Assembly: GCA_900555705.1 (NCBI GenBank)
Contig: USLV01000002.1
Span: 1-35,217, forward strand
DNA from: an uncultured Oscillospiraceae bacterium
GTDB lineage: Bacteria; Bacillota; Clostridia; Oscillospirales; Acutalibacteraceae
Length of the DNA: 35,217 nucleotides
Direction of reading: 5' to 3'
The notes under the pieces are model-generated. The model was not told the DNA's origin, did not search any database, and worked only from the letters and a program-made list of their open reading frames with translations. This document shows, in pieces, positions 26,115-34,838 of the stretch; position 1 is the stretch's first letter, and every line of letters begins with the position of its first letter. The translations under genes and the position numbers were made by a program.

Positions 26115-26972
26115 ATGGCAAAGCCCGTGGTTCTCTGCGCCGACAGCACCTGTGATCTTGGCGATGAATTATGCCGTCAATATGACGTACACTATTATCC
26201 TTTCCATGTCATCCTCGAAGGTCACCAGTACGGCGACGGTGTTGATCTGTGGCCGGACGATATCTACGCCGCCTATCGCGAGCGGAAGGTGTTGCCCAAA
26301 ACCGCGGCCATCAACGCGTCGGAATACATGGATTTTTTCCGTCCCTTTCTTGAGCAGGGCTGCGAGGTCATTCACATTACCATCGGCTCCGGGCTCTCCA
26401 CTGCCTACCAGAACTGCTGTCTGGCCGCGGAGCAGCTCGAGGGCGTTTATGTGATCGACAGCCGCAATCTCTCAACCGGCTCCGGACTGGTAGTGCTCGA
26501 AGCGGCGAAGCGAATTGCGGCGGGTATGCCCGCTGCACAGATTGCCGAGGAGGTGCAGGCACTGACCAGCCGCTGTCACGCCAGTTTTGTCATCGACACA
26601 CTGGAATTCCTCTATAAAGGCGGTCGCTGCTCGGCACTCGCCATGCTGGGCGCCAATATGCTGCAGCTCAAGCCCTGTATTGAGGTGGACAACCGCAGCG
26701 GCGCAATGGGGGTCGGCAAAAAATATCGCGGTTCTCTCGATAAGGCACTCGCGCAGTACGTGCGCGACAAGCTGGAGGGGCGTGAGGACATCGACCCCGA
26801 GCGGGTATTTATCACCCATTCCGGCATCTCCAATGAACGGATCGCGGCGGTTCGGCAGTTGGTCGAGCAGTATGGTCACTTTCAGCAAATCCACATCACC
26901 CGCGCGGGCTGCACCATCTCCTCTCACTGCGGCCCCAACACCCTCGGCGTGCTGTTCATGACCCGCTCCTGA
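26115..26972 (+). CDS. DegV-family fatty-acid-binding protein
   Basis: A 285-residue protein of the DegV family, which binds a single fatty acid; FakB members present it to the kinase FakA for phosphorylation. Matches are the N-terminal VVLCADSTCDLGDEL, KTAAINASEYMDFF, the ligand-pocket segment ITIGSGLSTAYQN, VIDSRNLSTGSGLVV, and DTLEFLYKGGRCS. The C-terminal THSG and the GP(N)TLG block are also present. ATG 26115 is set by GGAGG 6 bp upstream; the open frame begins earlier without a ribosome site. No fakA-like kinase is adjacent. The next gene follows after 32 bp and is probably co-transcribed. Confidence 0.92.
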   Translation: MAKPVVLCADSTCDLGDELCRQYDVHYYPFHVILEGHQYGDGVDLWPDDIYAAYRERKVLPKTAAINASEYMDFFRPFLEQGCEVIHITIGSGLSTAYQNCCLAAEQLEGVYVIDSRNLSTGSGLVVLEAAKRIAAGMPAAQIAEEVQALTSRCHASFVIDTLEFLYKGGRCSALAMLGANMLQLKPCIEVDNRSGAMGVGKKYRGSLDKALAQYVRDKLEGREDIDPERVFITHSGISNERIAAVRQLVEQYGHFQQIHITRAGCTISSHCGPNTLGVLFMTRS

Positions 26973-27004
26973 GCAGACCGCCGCTCCAAAAAGGAGTTTC
27001 CGCC

Positions 27005-28660
27005 ATGAAAAAATCCCGTATTCTGTCCGGTATTATTGCGCTGGTGCTGATCGCGGTTTTCTACTGGTTCACGCTGCCGGCACTGACGCTGCGCAATCCC
27101 GGTTTTTGGATTTTTCTGATTTTCAGTCTCGGCATTTTCCTTGTCTGCTTCTCACTGACGGAGATCATCGGTGCTATCAAGCAGGTGGAGTCGACTTCTT
27201 TTCAGGTCGGCGGTGTCCGTGTCTCGGTTCCAAAGCGGAAAAACACCGATGCGCCGGCCATGTCGAAAATGATCAAGGTGCTGCTGATCGTGATCGGCGC
27301 GCTTGTTCTGCTGATGCTGATTCTCGGCATCAGCAGTTCCACCTTTTTCCACGCCGACGCCTATCAGGCGCTGATCCAACCCACAGACGGCAGCTTCACC
27401 GAGGATGTCGCGGAGCTCTCGATGAATCAGATTCCGGTGGTTGACCGGGACACCGCCGCCCGTCTCGGCCAGCGCAAGCTTGGCGAGATGTCGGATCTCG
27501 TCTCCCAGTTTGAGATTTCGGGCGAATACACCCAGATCAACTACGGCAACCGGCCGGTGCGTGTGACGCCGCTGCGCTACAGCGATCCCATCAAATGGCT
27601 GAACAATCAGGCAAGCGGTGTGCCCGCCTATATCCGGGTCGACATGGTGACACAGGAAACCACGTTGGTTCGACTGGAGCAGGGGATGAAGTACGCACCC
27701 TATGAATACTTTATGCGGGATCTGACGCGCTATCTGCGCTTCCAGTATCCGACCCGGATGTTCGACAACTATTCCTTTGAGATCGACGAGGAGGGGACGC
27801 CCTATTGGGTCGTCTCCACCTATGAATACCGCATCGGCATGTGGGGCGGCAAGGACGCCACCGGCGCAATCCTCGTCAATGCCGTGACCGGTGAGCACAC
27901 CTATTATCCGCTGGATCAGGTGCCGAACTGGGTGGATCAGATCTACGAATCCTCTCTCGTGCTGGAACAGCTCAACTACAACGGAAAATTCCGTTCCGGC
28001 TACTGGAACTCGATTTTCGGCCAGCGCGGCGTCCTGCAAACCACCGAGGGCTATAACTATATCGCGGTCAACGACGATGTCTATCTCTATACCGGCATGA
28101 CCTCCGTTGTGAGCGACGAGTCCAACGTCGGCTTTGTTCTCGTCAATCTGCGCACCAAGGAGACGAAATTCTATTCGGTTCCCGGCGCAGAGGAATATTC
28201 CGCCATGGATTCGGCACAGGGACAGGTGCAGCATCTCGGCTATGTCTCGACCTTCCCGCTGCTGCTGAACGTCGCCGACCGACCGACCTATTTCATGTCT
28301 CTGAAGGATGCAGCCGGACTTGTGAAGATGTACGCGTTTGTCGATGTCGAGCGCTACCAGATCGTCGGCACCGGAGCCACAGTGGAGGAAGCGCGGGCCG
28401 CGTATACCCGTGTACTGCGGCAGGAGTCGGACATCACCGGCTCGGCGGACAATCAGGAGCGCAGCGGCACCATCGCCGCCATCCAGAGTGCGGTGGTCGA
28501 GGGCTTTACCCGGTACTACTTCCGTCTGGAGGGGGACGAAACCGTCTATGTCGCCTCTATCGAGCTCTCCGCCACCCTGCCGTTCTATCAGCCCGGTGAC
28601 ACCATCGTCTTCACCTGCACCGGCGATGGCAGCCAGCGAGATGTGTTGACCGTCGGATAA
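27005..28660 (+). CDS. Membrane-anchored protein of unknown function
   Basis: I do not recognise a named family. The 551 residues start with two hydrophobic segments (about 5-25 and 33-55), a short basic loop (VSVPKRKN), and a third hydrophobic segment (about 89-110). A large, probably extracytoplasmic domain of about 440 residues follows, rich in aromatic and beta-type sequence (for example YWVVSTYEYRIGMWGGKDATGAILVNAVTG). That part contains PepSY-like phrasing, with repeated 'hydrophobic-V/L-x-x-x-T-G/K-E' strands, suggesting repeated small beta modules. It has AAGGAG before the ATG, 32 bp after the DegV stop, and is followed by a perfect terminator, so the two form an operon. The sequence suggests an envelope role but nothing more. 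Confidence 0.85.
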   Translation: MKKSRILSGIIALVLIAVFYWFTLPALTLRNPGFWIFLIFSLGIFLVCFSLTEIIGAIKQVESTSFQVGGVRVSVPKRKNTDAPAMSKMIKVLLIVIGALVLLMLILGISSSTFFHADAYQALIQPTDGSFTEDVAELSMNQIPVVDRDTAARLGQRKLGEMSDLVSQFEISGEYTQINYGNRPVRVTPLRYSDPIKWLNNQASGVPAYIRVDMVTQETTLVRLEQGMKYAPYEYFMRDLTRYLRFQYPTRMFDNYSFEIDEEGTPYWVVSTYEYRIGMWGGKDATGAILVNAVTGEHTYYPLDQVPNWVDQIYESSLVLEQLNYNGKFRSGYWNSIFGQRGVLQTTEGYNYIAVNDDVYLYTGMTSVVSDESNVGFVLVNLRTKETKFYSVPGAEEYSAMDSAQGQVQHLGYVSTFPLLLNVADRPTYFMSLKDAAGLVKMYAFVDVERYQIVGTGATVEEARAAYTRVLRQESDITGSADNQERSGTIAAIQSAVVEGFTRYYFRLEGDETVYVASIELSATLPFYQPGDTIVFTCTGDGSQRDVLTVG

Positions 28661-28678
28661 ATCCTAATCTGCGTAGAA

Positions 28679-28717
28679 CCCGCCTATCTGCCTTTCGGCA
28701 GACAGGCGGGTTTTTTT
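28679..28717 (+). terminator. Intrinsic terminator after the DegV operon
   Basis: A 14-bp stem with one mismatch around TTTC (CCCGCCTATCTGCC with GGCAGACAGGCGGG) followed by TTTTTTT. Confidence 0.93.
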
Positions 28718-28862
28718 ATGGAAAAATAAATTGTGCGCGCCTTATTGGTTAAAATAGTTCTTTGTAAAAATGTCTTTTGAATAGGCGGATATGTCACAAT
28801 AATTAAATGGATTTTATTTAATTTGCGAATTGATTTCCCGGAAGAAACCTTTTAAACTGTAA

Positions 28863-28892
28863 TTGTATAAAACCAAATATTTATTGTATAGT
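28863..28892 (+). promoter_or_regulatory. Promoter candidate for the ABC exporter
   Basis: TTGTAT, 18-bp spacer, TATAGT in AT-rich DNA, where chance matches are frequent. It would give a leader of about 140 nt. Confidence 0.45.
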
Positions 28893-29041
28893 TGTTGAAA
28901 ATATATTATGGCAAAGAGGGCTGCTGTAAAATCTCGTATATCTCGACATCTGTTCGCTTTTCTTTACCTCGCAGCCTAACGCTCCGCACGGTGTCCAGCG
29001 TGATACCAAGCTTTATCTTTATAACAAGGAGCTATGAAAAG

Positions 29042-30820
29042 ATGAAAAAAAACAGCAAACCCATGAGTTTTCTTTTCCTAATTAAAATATATCTTCAGTA
29101 TGCAAAAGGATGGTTCTTTGTCGTTTGCTTAAGCACTCTTTTATCTCCGCTAATGGCCTATATTGATGTGGTGATTTTACGCGAGGCGGTTGATTTTCTT
29201 GAATTGGATCGTGGACTATCGACTATTATAGGCCAAATGCTTATTTGGTTAGCCGTATATATACTTATTGTGATTCTGAATTCCATCATTGAAACATATA
29301 TAGGCGAGAATATGAACACAGTTGTTGCCAATAAGATTCATCGCAAAATTTATACTCAAATTTTGAAAACAGATTATAAATATTTTGATAGAACCGATTT
29401 TTATAATGATTACACGTGGACATTAAACAATTTTTATTCACAGACCTTTTCATCCGTTCAAATGATATGGCAGTTATTGATATCTTTGTTTACTATCGGG
29501 ACAATTGGAACATTGATGATATCAATGGATGGAGTTGTGCTTGTTCTGGTTGTTTTGTCTGTGGTGATGTCTGTTCTTCTTAATACTATTTTGAGTAAAG
29601 AGGCTTTTGATAAGCAAAAGGAATCCTTGTTGCATCAACGGATATTGGCATATATACAGCGTGTTTTTTACATAAAAGATTATGCTATGGGAATCAAAAC
29701 GACCAATGTCAAAGAACTTTTATTGAAAAAATATGATGGTTCTACAGCCGAGCTGTCTAATATTATAAAAAATCACAGAAATAAAGTTACCATATTATCT
29801 GTATTAACAGGAGTGATGATATACTCTGTCAAGGTTATAACCATCTTATATCTTGTTGTACAGGTATACAATAATAAAATGACGCTTGGTGAATTTACGG
29901 CACTATTTTACGCATCCATTAATTTAAAGGCCCAACTGGATCAATTTGGAAATCTATTAACCAGATTGAAAAATTTGAACTTGTATACGGAAGGAATACA
30001 GGAGTTTTTTTCTTTGCCTTCGGAAATAGAAAACGTTGAATATGGCGAGACGCTTGATGATAAACCGCTGTCTTTAGAATTTAGGAATGTTGGTTTTCAG
30101 TATCATGACGATTCTGAAACGGTTTTAAAGGATATGAGTTTTGTTATTAATCCTGGTGAAAAGGTCGCTATTGTGGGTAGAAATGGTGCGGGAAAAAGTA
30201 CGATTACAAAATTAATATTGCATCTGTACAAGCCGTCAACGGGACATATATATATTGACGACAAGCCGATAGATTCAATTGACGTGAATGATTTGAGATG
30301 CCATATCGGTGTGGCATTTCAAGACAGCATGTTGTATGCTTTTAATGTGAGAGAAAATGTTGATGTATACAATGAGAAGACACCAGAAAAAAACCTGGCT
30401 TCCATATTGGAAAAAATAGGGTTTGATAGCGTCCTTAAAAAGAATAATGTCACATACAACGCGGCACTTACAAGAGAACTGGACGATAAGGGGATAGAAT
30501 TATCCGGTGGTGAACGACAATTAATAGCAATTGCCCGCGTCTTAACTAAAAAATTTGGTTTATTGGTATTCGATGAGCCATCCTCATCATTAGACCCTAT
30601 AAAAGAATATACCTTGTCGAAAATGATCATGCATGAAACAGATGATACAACGGTTATTTTAATTTCACACAGGCTTTCCGCTGTAAAAAGTGCGGATAAA
30701 ATATTATTTGTAGAGGACGGTCGTGTTGTCGAATGTGGTTCGCATCACGATTTGATGAAAGTAAATGGTAAGTATTGTGAGTTGTATACTCTTCAGGCAG
30801 AGGGATATCTGGAAGATTGA
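29042..30820 (+). CDS. ABC exporter half-transporter (fused membrane and ATPase domains)
   Basis: A 592-residue protein: an ABC-type exporter membrane domain (about 1-320, five or six hydrophobic segments) fused to a nucleotide-binding domain (about 345-585). ATPase motifs are intact: Walker A GRNGAGKS (379-386), Q-loop Q427, signature LSGGE (487-491), Walker B LLVFDE (507-512), and switch His H543 in ISHRLS. It likely works as a homodimer, or pairs with a similar half not seen here. No C39 peptidase domain is present. Such exporters often carry peptides, lipids or drugs, and are frequent in peptide-natural-product loci, but no precursor or maturase is visible. ATG 29042 has AAGGAG 10 bp upstream. 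The gene is AT-rich, unlike its neighbours. Confidence 0.93.
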   Translation: MKKNSKPMSFLFLIKIYLQYAKGWFFVVCLSTLLSPLMAYIDVVILREAVDFLELDRGLSTIIGQMLIWLAVYILIVILNSIIETYIGENMNTVVANKIHRKIYTQILKTDYKYFDRTDFYNDYTWTLNNFYSQTFSSVQMIWQLLISLFTIGTIGTLMISMDGVVLVLVVLSVVMSVLLNTILSKEAFDKQKESLLHQRILAYIQRVFYIKDYAMGIKTTNVKELLLKKYDGSTAELSNIIKNHRNKVTILSVLTGVMIYSVKVITILYLVVQVYNNKMTLGEFTALFYASINLKAQLDQFGNLLTRLKNLNLYTEGIQEFFSLPSEIENVEYGETLDDKPLSLEFRNVGFQYHDDSETVLKDMSFVINPGEKVAIVGRNGAGKSTITKLILHLYKPSTGHIYIDDKPIDSIDVNDLRCHIGVAFQDSMLYAFNVRENVDVYNEKTPEKNLASILEKIGFDSVLKKNNVTYNAALTRELDDKGIELSGGERQLIAIARVLTKKFGLLVFDEPSSSLDPIKEYTLSKMIMHETDDTTVILISHRLSAVKSADKILFVEDGRVVECGSHHDLMKVNGKYCELYTLQAEGYLED

Positions 30821-30821
30821 T

Positions 30822-31148
30822 TATATCAAAGTCGGCAACGCCTCCCCAGTATATAACTGCCTGTCCTATGCGATTGGAGATACAAATCATTGGCACAATC
30901 CAAGGGGCTCTTTAAGCGACACCACGGATTTTATGGAAGATCATGGCTATCATCGTGTCAACAGCCCCACCTCCAATTGTATCGTGGCCTACGAAAAGGG
31001 CGGCTATGTGGGGCATTTTGCCAAGGTTACCAATGGTGTTGTGACCGCCAAGCTGGGGGAGGGCGAGGTTGTCCGGCACAGTCGGATCGATGCCTATTAT
31101 GAGCAGTCTATCTATGGAAAGCCGATCGCCTATTACGTCAAAAATTAG
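30822..31148 (+). pseudogene. 5'-truncated DUF7689-like protein
   Basis: The frame ending at 31148 reads VYNCLSYAIGDTNHWHNP, DFMEDHGYHRVNSPTSNC, GYVGHFAKV and YGKPIAYYVKN. This resembles small secreted clostridial proteins with conserved Asn-Cys, His-Gly and HFA motifs (DUF7689-like, from memory). The protein-like sequence begins right at the end of the ABC gene, with no ribosome site. The only in-frame ATG (30765) lies inside the ABC coding sequence. Base composition switches from AT-rich to GC-rich at the same point. I infer that arrival of the ABC island removed the original 5' end, including any signal peptide. It could still be translated by coupling, as an alternative. Confidence 0.6.
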
Positions 31149-31192
31149 GCGATCTCCACCCTGTCCAGTATGAACAAAAGGAGATGTATCGT

Positions 31193-31945
31193 ATGAAACA
31201 CAAAAAATGGTGGGCCCTTGGCGCGGTTCTGGCGCTGTCGGTGGGGCTGGTCGCCGTTGCGGCGCTGTGGCCGGATTCCTCCCCGCCCGCACTCGCCGGG
31301 GAGCCGGATCCAAGGCAGGAGGAATGGCGGCAGATAATCGACGCGATCGATCCCTCTCTGGAGCCCGCCCTTTTCCTGTCCTCCGACTTTCCGACTCCCC
31401 AGACCTTTCCCTCGGGCTTCCGGACGATCTATGAGCTCGGCATCGCCTGCGCCCCCTATCTGCTCGAGCGGTTAGATGTCGGCGAAGCGGACGGACGGGA
31501 TGAGGCCATGCTTTTCGTCGCGGCTGCCAACAATCTGCATCTCGAAAAATGGTATCATGAGGAACGCGTGAATCCCAGAATCAGCACCCCCAAAGATTAT
31601 ACCCATAGATTTATCGCCTTCCTGAAAACCGTTCCCGAAGAGGTGCGGAAAATCTGCTCGTCCGGCAGCACCCTCGAGGAAAAATTCGAGCAGCTCGATT
31701 ATTACGGCATGGCCGCCGTCCCCTTCCTCGCGGATCGGATTGCAAACGGCGAGACCGAATGGGAGCCCTTTATCGCCGCTCAGACGCTCGGCCTGGAACC
31801 GACCGAGCGCTTCCAGGCGCGGCTGGACAACGATGTGAGCAGCTATGCCGCCAAATCTGCGCTGGTAGCAGCGGACGCCGATCCCGCACAATGGATTCAG
31901 GATAATCAGCAGGATCTCGATATTCTGAAACGCTTCATGCAGTAA
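31193..31945 (+). CDS. Hypothetical protein with N-terminal membrane anchor
   Basis: Not recognised. The start is placed at ATG 31193 because AAAAGGAG lies 9 bp before it; ATG 31184 is too close. The 250 residues start KHKKWW plus a hydrophobic segment (about 8-27), either an uncleaved anchor or a signal peptide with a possible cut near PALAGE. The rest is a soluble, mostly helical domain (for example LEEKFEQLDYYGMAAVPFLADRIANG, then ETEWEPFIAAQTLGL), with a feel of HEAT-like repeats. It follows the truncated gene by 44 bp, so both were probably in one operon and this one may have lost its original promoter to the island. A strong terminator follows. Confidence 0.8.
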   Translation: MKHKKWWALGAVLALSVGLVAVAALWPDSSPPALAGEPDPRQEEWRQIIDAIDPSLEPALFLSSDFPTPQTFPSGFRTIYELGIACAPYLLERLDVGEADGRDEAMLFVAAANNLHLEKWYHEERVNPRISTPKDYTHRFIAFLKTVPEEVRKICSSGSTLEEKFEQLDYYGMAAVPFLADRIANGETEWEPFIAAQTLGLEPTERFQARLDNDVSSYAAKSALVAADADPAQWIQDNQQDLDILKRFMQ

Positions 31946-31956
31946 ACCCAGACGAC

Positions 31957-31989
31957 AAACGCCCCGGAACAAGCTGTTCCGGGGCGTTT
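31957..31989. terminator. Bidirectional terminator between the hypothetical gene and ferredoxin
   Basis: A 15-bp perfect stem (AAACGCCCCGGAACA and its complement, loop AGC) with A-rich and T-rich ends, between convergent genes. Confidence 0.9.
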
Positions 31990-32004
31990 CGCATGTTGAT
32001 CGAA

Positions 32005-32175
32005 TCAGTCCGCAGACGGCGCGCCAACAGGGCAGGTGTCCGCGCAGGCGCCGCACTCGATGCAGGTATCCGCATCGATTACGTACTTGCCGTCGCCCTC
32101 GGAAATCGCGGAAACCGGGCAGACGTCGGCACAAGCGCCGCAGGAAATACAATCGTCGCTGATTTTATAAGCCAT
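32005..32175 (-). CDS. Clostridial 2[4Fe-4S] ferredoxin
   Basis: A 56-residue protein with two cluster-binding motifs, CISCGACADVCP and CIECGACADTCP, in the classic low-potential clostridial ferredoxin layout. It carries electrons for pyruvate:ferredoxin oxidoreductase, hydrogenase and related enzymes. All eight ligand cysteines are present. The start ATG 32175 is preceded by AAGGAGGT at ideal spacing, and the promoter at 32208-32235 gives a very short leader. The gene is monocistronic and probably highly expressed. Length is normal for the family (about 55). Confidence 0.97.
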   Translation of the reverse strand: MAYKISDDCISCGACADVCPVSAISEGDGKYVIDADTCIECGACADTCPVGAPSAD

Positions 32176-32207
32176 GGTAAAAGCACCTCCTTCTGATGTT
32201 CTCCTTT

Positions 32208-32235
32208 ATCATAGCATATTTGGCGAAAAATGCAA
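32208..32235 (-). promoter_or_regulatory. Promoter for ferredoxin
   Basis: Minus strand TTGCAT, 16-bp spacer ending TGC, TATGAT (extended -10), 33 bp upstream of the ATG. Confidence 0.75.
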
Positions 32236-32334
32236 TAACCAATTTTGAACAGACGGCCCCGGGTTTGCTGTCATGTTTCCCTCCGGACGCGCATACCTAT
32301 GGATACAAGCGTTTGGAAAGGACTGGATCGAAAA

Positions 32335-33267
32335 ATGACAAGATATTATCCGGAAGGGGCGCTGCTGGACACGTCCCGCAATCAGGCCACCATTCGTACC
32401 GAAGCCGGTCTCACCGAGGCCGCTCTCGACGGGCGGGTGGTGGAGGCACGGGCTATTCTCTGCGACAGTCATCACAACCTGCATGTCGACCTGCCCTGCA
32501 TGGAGGGGATCATCCCCTATTATGAGGGAGCCATCGGCATTCTCGAGGGGACGACACGGGACATCGCGCTCATCTCCCGCGTCAGCAAGCCGGTTTGTTT
32601 CGTTGTACAGGGCTTCGAGGAGCTGCCGGACGGACGACGACGCGCTGTGCTCTCCCGCCGGGAAGCACAGGAGCAGTGCCGCCGCGCCTACATAGAACAG
32701 CTCCGTCCCGGGGATGTCATCCCCGCCCGCGTTACCCGTCTGGAAAGCTTCGGCGCCTTCTGTGACATCGGCTGCGGGCTGCCCGCGCTGATGCCGATTG
32801 CGAGCATTTCGATCAGCCGGATCAGCCATCCCGCCGATCGCTTTGTACCGGGGATGGACATTTTCGGCGTCGTCTCCTCGGTCGAGGACGGCCGGGTCTG
32901 CCTGTCCCAGCGAGAGCTGCTGGGCACCTGGGAGGAGAACGCCGTCCGATTCACGGCGGGGGAGACGGTCGCCGGAATTATCCGCTCGGTCGAGCCCTAC
33001 GGCATATTCGTCGAGCTGACTCCCAATCTGGCGGGACTGGCTGAGCTGCGGGAGGGGGTGCGCGCCGGGCAACACGCCGGGGTTTATATCAAGAGCATCC
33101 TGCCCGACCGCATGAAGCTCAAGCTGATCATCATCGACTCGCAGGACCGGGAACCCTCACCGCCTCCGCCGCTTCACTACCACATCACCGAGGGGCATCT
33201 CGCCGAGTGGGTGTATTCACCGGCCGCCTGTCCCAAGCGGATTGAAAGTCGGTTCGATCTCCCCTGA
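32335..33267 (+). CDS. S1 RNA-binding-domain protein (ribosomal S1-like)
   Basis: A 310-residue protein with a degenerate S1-like N-terminal domain (about 35-110, GIIPYYEGAIG, VVQGFEE). A clear S1 domain follows (about 124-194, GDVIPARVTRLESFGAFCDIG, ALMPIASIS), then a further S1-like domain (about 208-268, GETVAGIIRSVEPYGIFVEL). S1 domains bind single-stranded RNA; short S1-like proteins in clostridia are often labelled 30S ribosomal protein S1 but need not be ribosomal. ATG 32335 with AAAGGA upstream is chosen; ATG 32299 in the same frame is possible. The gene is divergent from ferredoxin. The hairpin just after its stop mainly serves the convergent GH43 gene. Confidence 0.85.
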   Translation: MTRYYPEGALLDTSRNQATIRTEAGLTEAALDGRVVEARAILCDSHHNLHVDLPCMEGIIPYYEGAIGILEGTTRDIALISRVSKPVCFVVQGFEELPDGRRRAVLSRREAQEQCRRAYIEQLRPGDVIPARVTRLESFGAFCDIGCGLPALMPIASISISRISHPADRFVPGMDIFGVVSSVEDGRVCLSQRELLGTWEENAVRFTAGETVAGIIRSVEPYGIFVELTPNLAGLAELREGVRAGQHAGVYIKSILPDRMKLKLIIIDSQDREPSPPPPLHYHITEGHLAEWVYSPAACPKRIESRFDLP

Positions 33268-33308
33268 AAAAGCAGGCAGCCCTCCCGCTTTCGAGCGGGA
33301 GGGCTGCC
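33267..33308 (-). terminator. Intrinsic terminator after the GH43 gene
   Basis: A 15-bp perfect stem (33275-33289 with 33294-33308, loop TTCG) followed on the minus strand by TGCTTTTT. It lies between convergent genes; the plus side lacks a T-run. Confidence 0.92.
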
Positions 33309-33322
33309 GTATGTTCCCATAC

Positions 33323-34651
33323 TCAATCGAGGGGTTCGATGGTAATGGAATCGATGTTTGCAGGGCCGTCAAAGCCGAGCAGCTTGATGACGTTGGTGCG
33401 ACCGGGCTTCAGCGGCACCGTGAAGTAGGCGTCACCACTGTAGTCGTGGTCACCCGCCGTCGCGATCAGGTTGATCAGCGACCAGTCGGTGTCGTTGACA
33501 ATCAGGCGCACACGGGTCAGACGGTTTTCGGTCGCATATTTCACACGGATGGTCGAGCGGCCACCGTCGTAGCCGTCTACCTTGCTCCACATGATAAACG
33601 CACCCTCATTCTCGATGCCGCCAACCATCTTGCCGTCGGTCGCGGCCGCATCCTCGCGTACCTCGGTGCCCTTTTCGAGAATGGCCTTCTCGGCGGGGTA
33701 GATTTTCGCACGCGGATTGGGTGCCGGCGCCGGGCCAACCGGCTCGAGCGCATGATCCGTCTGCTCCACCAGCTGGATCGTCCCGTCCTCGTTGAAGAAC
33801 ATCTCGTCGATGCAGACCGAACGCAGGTTGCCGCGGCCGGAAATCGAGCAGTTGTGATAGAATGCATACCATCTGCCCTTGTACTCAACGACCGAGCCAT
33901 GGCTCGTGTCGCAGCCGGTCGGGGCGAGATAGATGCCCTTGTAGTCCCACGGGCCGAGCGGGCTGTCGCTGACCGCATAGCGAAGGCGGTTATTGCCCGG
34001 GAGGTTATCGGAATAGGTCATGTAATAGAGGCCGTTCCGCTTGAAGACCCAGGACGCCTCGTGGAAATCCTCAAGGCCTTCCATATCGAGGACATCGCCC
34101 TTGACGGTCATCATGTCGTCCTCAAGCTCGCAGCCCTTCGGCATCGCGCCGCCGCCGAAGTAGAGATAGTTCCGACCGTCGTCGTCGATGAAGATGCAGG
34201 GATCGATCATGCAATCGCCGCCGACGCCCTTGCCGTTTTTATCAACCACATAGCCCTGATCCTTGAAATCCTTCGCGGGATGCTTGCTGGTCGCGACGCC
34301 GAATTCCCAGGTATCGTTCCAGCGGCTGCCCGTCGGATGCGGGTAATAGAAATAGTAAGTGCCATTCTTATAGGCGCAGTCCGGCGCCCACATGAATCCG
34401 CCCTCGGGACGGCCCCAGGTCACATCGTCCGAACGCAGAATCTCGCCCTCGTCCGTCCAGTGCACCATATCCTCCGAAGAGAAGATGTGATAGCGATCCA
34501 TGAAATCGCAGCCACGGGCCGGATCCATGTCATGGGAGGCGTACATATACATCTTGCCGTCCTGTCCCACAACCGCCGAGGGGTCTGCCGTGTAAATCGT
34601 CGTAATCACCGGTTTGGCAATAACCTTGCCGGGTTTTTCCAAATCCACCAT
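33323..34651 (-). CDS. GH43 glycoside hydrolase with C-terminal CBM6-like domain
   Basis: A 442-residue enzyme. The N-terminal about 305 residues are a five-bladed GH43 propeller with the three acidic catalytic residues by motif: D23 (base, in TADPSAVVG), D150 (pKa modulator, MIDPCIFIDDDG) and E198 (acid, FHEASWVFKRNG). Residues about 345-442 form a CBM6/CBM35-like beta-sandwich. GH43 enzymes are mainly arabinofuranosidases and xylosidases; the CBM suggests plant polysaccharide or oligosaccharide. No signal peptide is present when started at ATG 34651 (AAAGGAG upstream), so it is probably cytoplasmic. It is divergent from a GH38 gene, with a palindromic operator candidate between them. Confidence 0.92.
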   Translation of the reverse strand: MVDLEKPGKVIAKPVITTIYTADPSAVVGQDGKMYMYASHDMDPARGCDFMDRYHIFSSEDMVHWTDEGEILRSDDVTWGRPEGGFMWAPDCAYKNGTYYFYYPHPTGSRWNDTWEFGVATSKHPAKDFKDQGYVVDKNGKGVGGDCMIDPCIFIDDDGRNYLYFGGGAMPKGCELEDDMMTVKGDVLDMEGLEDFHEASWVFKRNGLYYMTYSDNLPGNNRLRYAVSDSPLGPWDYKGIYLAPTGCDTSHGSVVEYKGRWYAFYHNCSISGRGNLRSVCIDEMFFNEDGTIQLVEQTDHALEPVGPAPAPNPRAKIYPAEKAILEKGTEVREDAAATDGKMVGGIENEGAFIMWSKVDGYDGGRSTIRVKYATENRLTRVRLIVNDTDWSLINLIATAGDHDYSGDAYFTVPLKPGRTNVIKLLGFDGPANIDSITIEPLD

Positions 34652-34703
34652 ATTCCGTTGCTCCTTTCCAAAATCCGGCCGACGCCGGTTTCCATACGTT
34701 CTC

Positions 34704-34731
34704 ATTATACAGAAACCGGCGGGAAAATCAA
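34704..34731 (-). promoter_or_regulatory. Promoter for the GH43 gene
   Basis: Minus strand TTGATT, 16-bp spacer, TATAAT. The leader is about 45-50 nt. Confidence 0.75.
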
Positions 34732-34752
34732 CCATATTTTTGGTTTTGCTCC

Positions 34753-34772
34753 GGAAAACGTGCACGTGTTCC
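34753..34772. promoter_or_regulatory. 20-bp palindrome, candidate operator between GH43 and GH38
   Basis: GGAAAACGTGCACGTGTTCC is a dyad with a perfect 10-bp core (ACGTGCACGT) and matching GGAA/TTCC arms; only one base pair breaks the symmetry. It lies 22 bp upstream of the GH43 -35 box and 66 bp upstream of the GH38 -35 box, so one regulator could control both genes. Size and shape suit a LacI-family or similar dimeric regulator. Confidence 0.6.
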
Positions 34773-34838
34773 AACGCCCTGGTCCCATTATTGACTTTTT
34801 ACACGAATTTCAGGGGGAAAACATGGAAAAATCCACAA

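Larger units (their letters stand above)
28719..30823. other. AT-rich island, probably horizontally acquired
   Basis: Immediately after the terminator the sequence turns strongly AT-rich and stays so to the end of the ABC gene, then returns at once to the GC-rich codon usage of the chromosome. The ABC gene uses AAA, ATA, TTA and GAT codons that neighbouring genes avoid. The right edge falls within the 5' part of another gene, which is truncated. No transposase, integrase, terminal inverted repeat or target duplication was found by eye. The 323 bp before the ABC start hold a promoter-like pair and no convincing gene. Confidence 0.7.

Noticed and set aside
28908..28979. 23-codon frame (MAKRAAVKSRISRHLFAFLY...) before the ABC exporter, considered as a peptide precursor
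   Set aside because: No ribosome site precedes it, there is no leader/core pattern, and no maturation enzyme or peptidase domain is nearby.
28719..30823. Insertion sequence or integrative element
   Set aside because: No transposase, integrase, terminal inverted repeats or target duplication could be found; only composition and a truncated neighbour support transfer.
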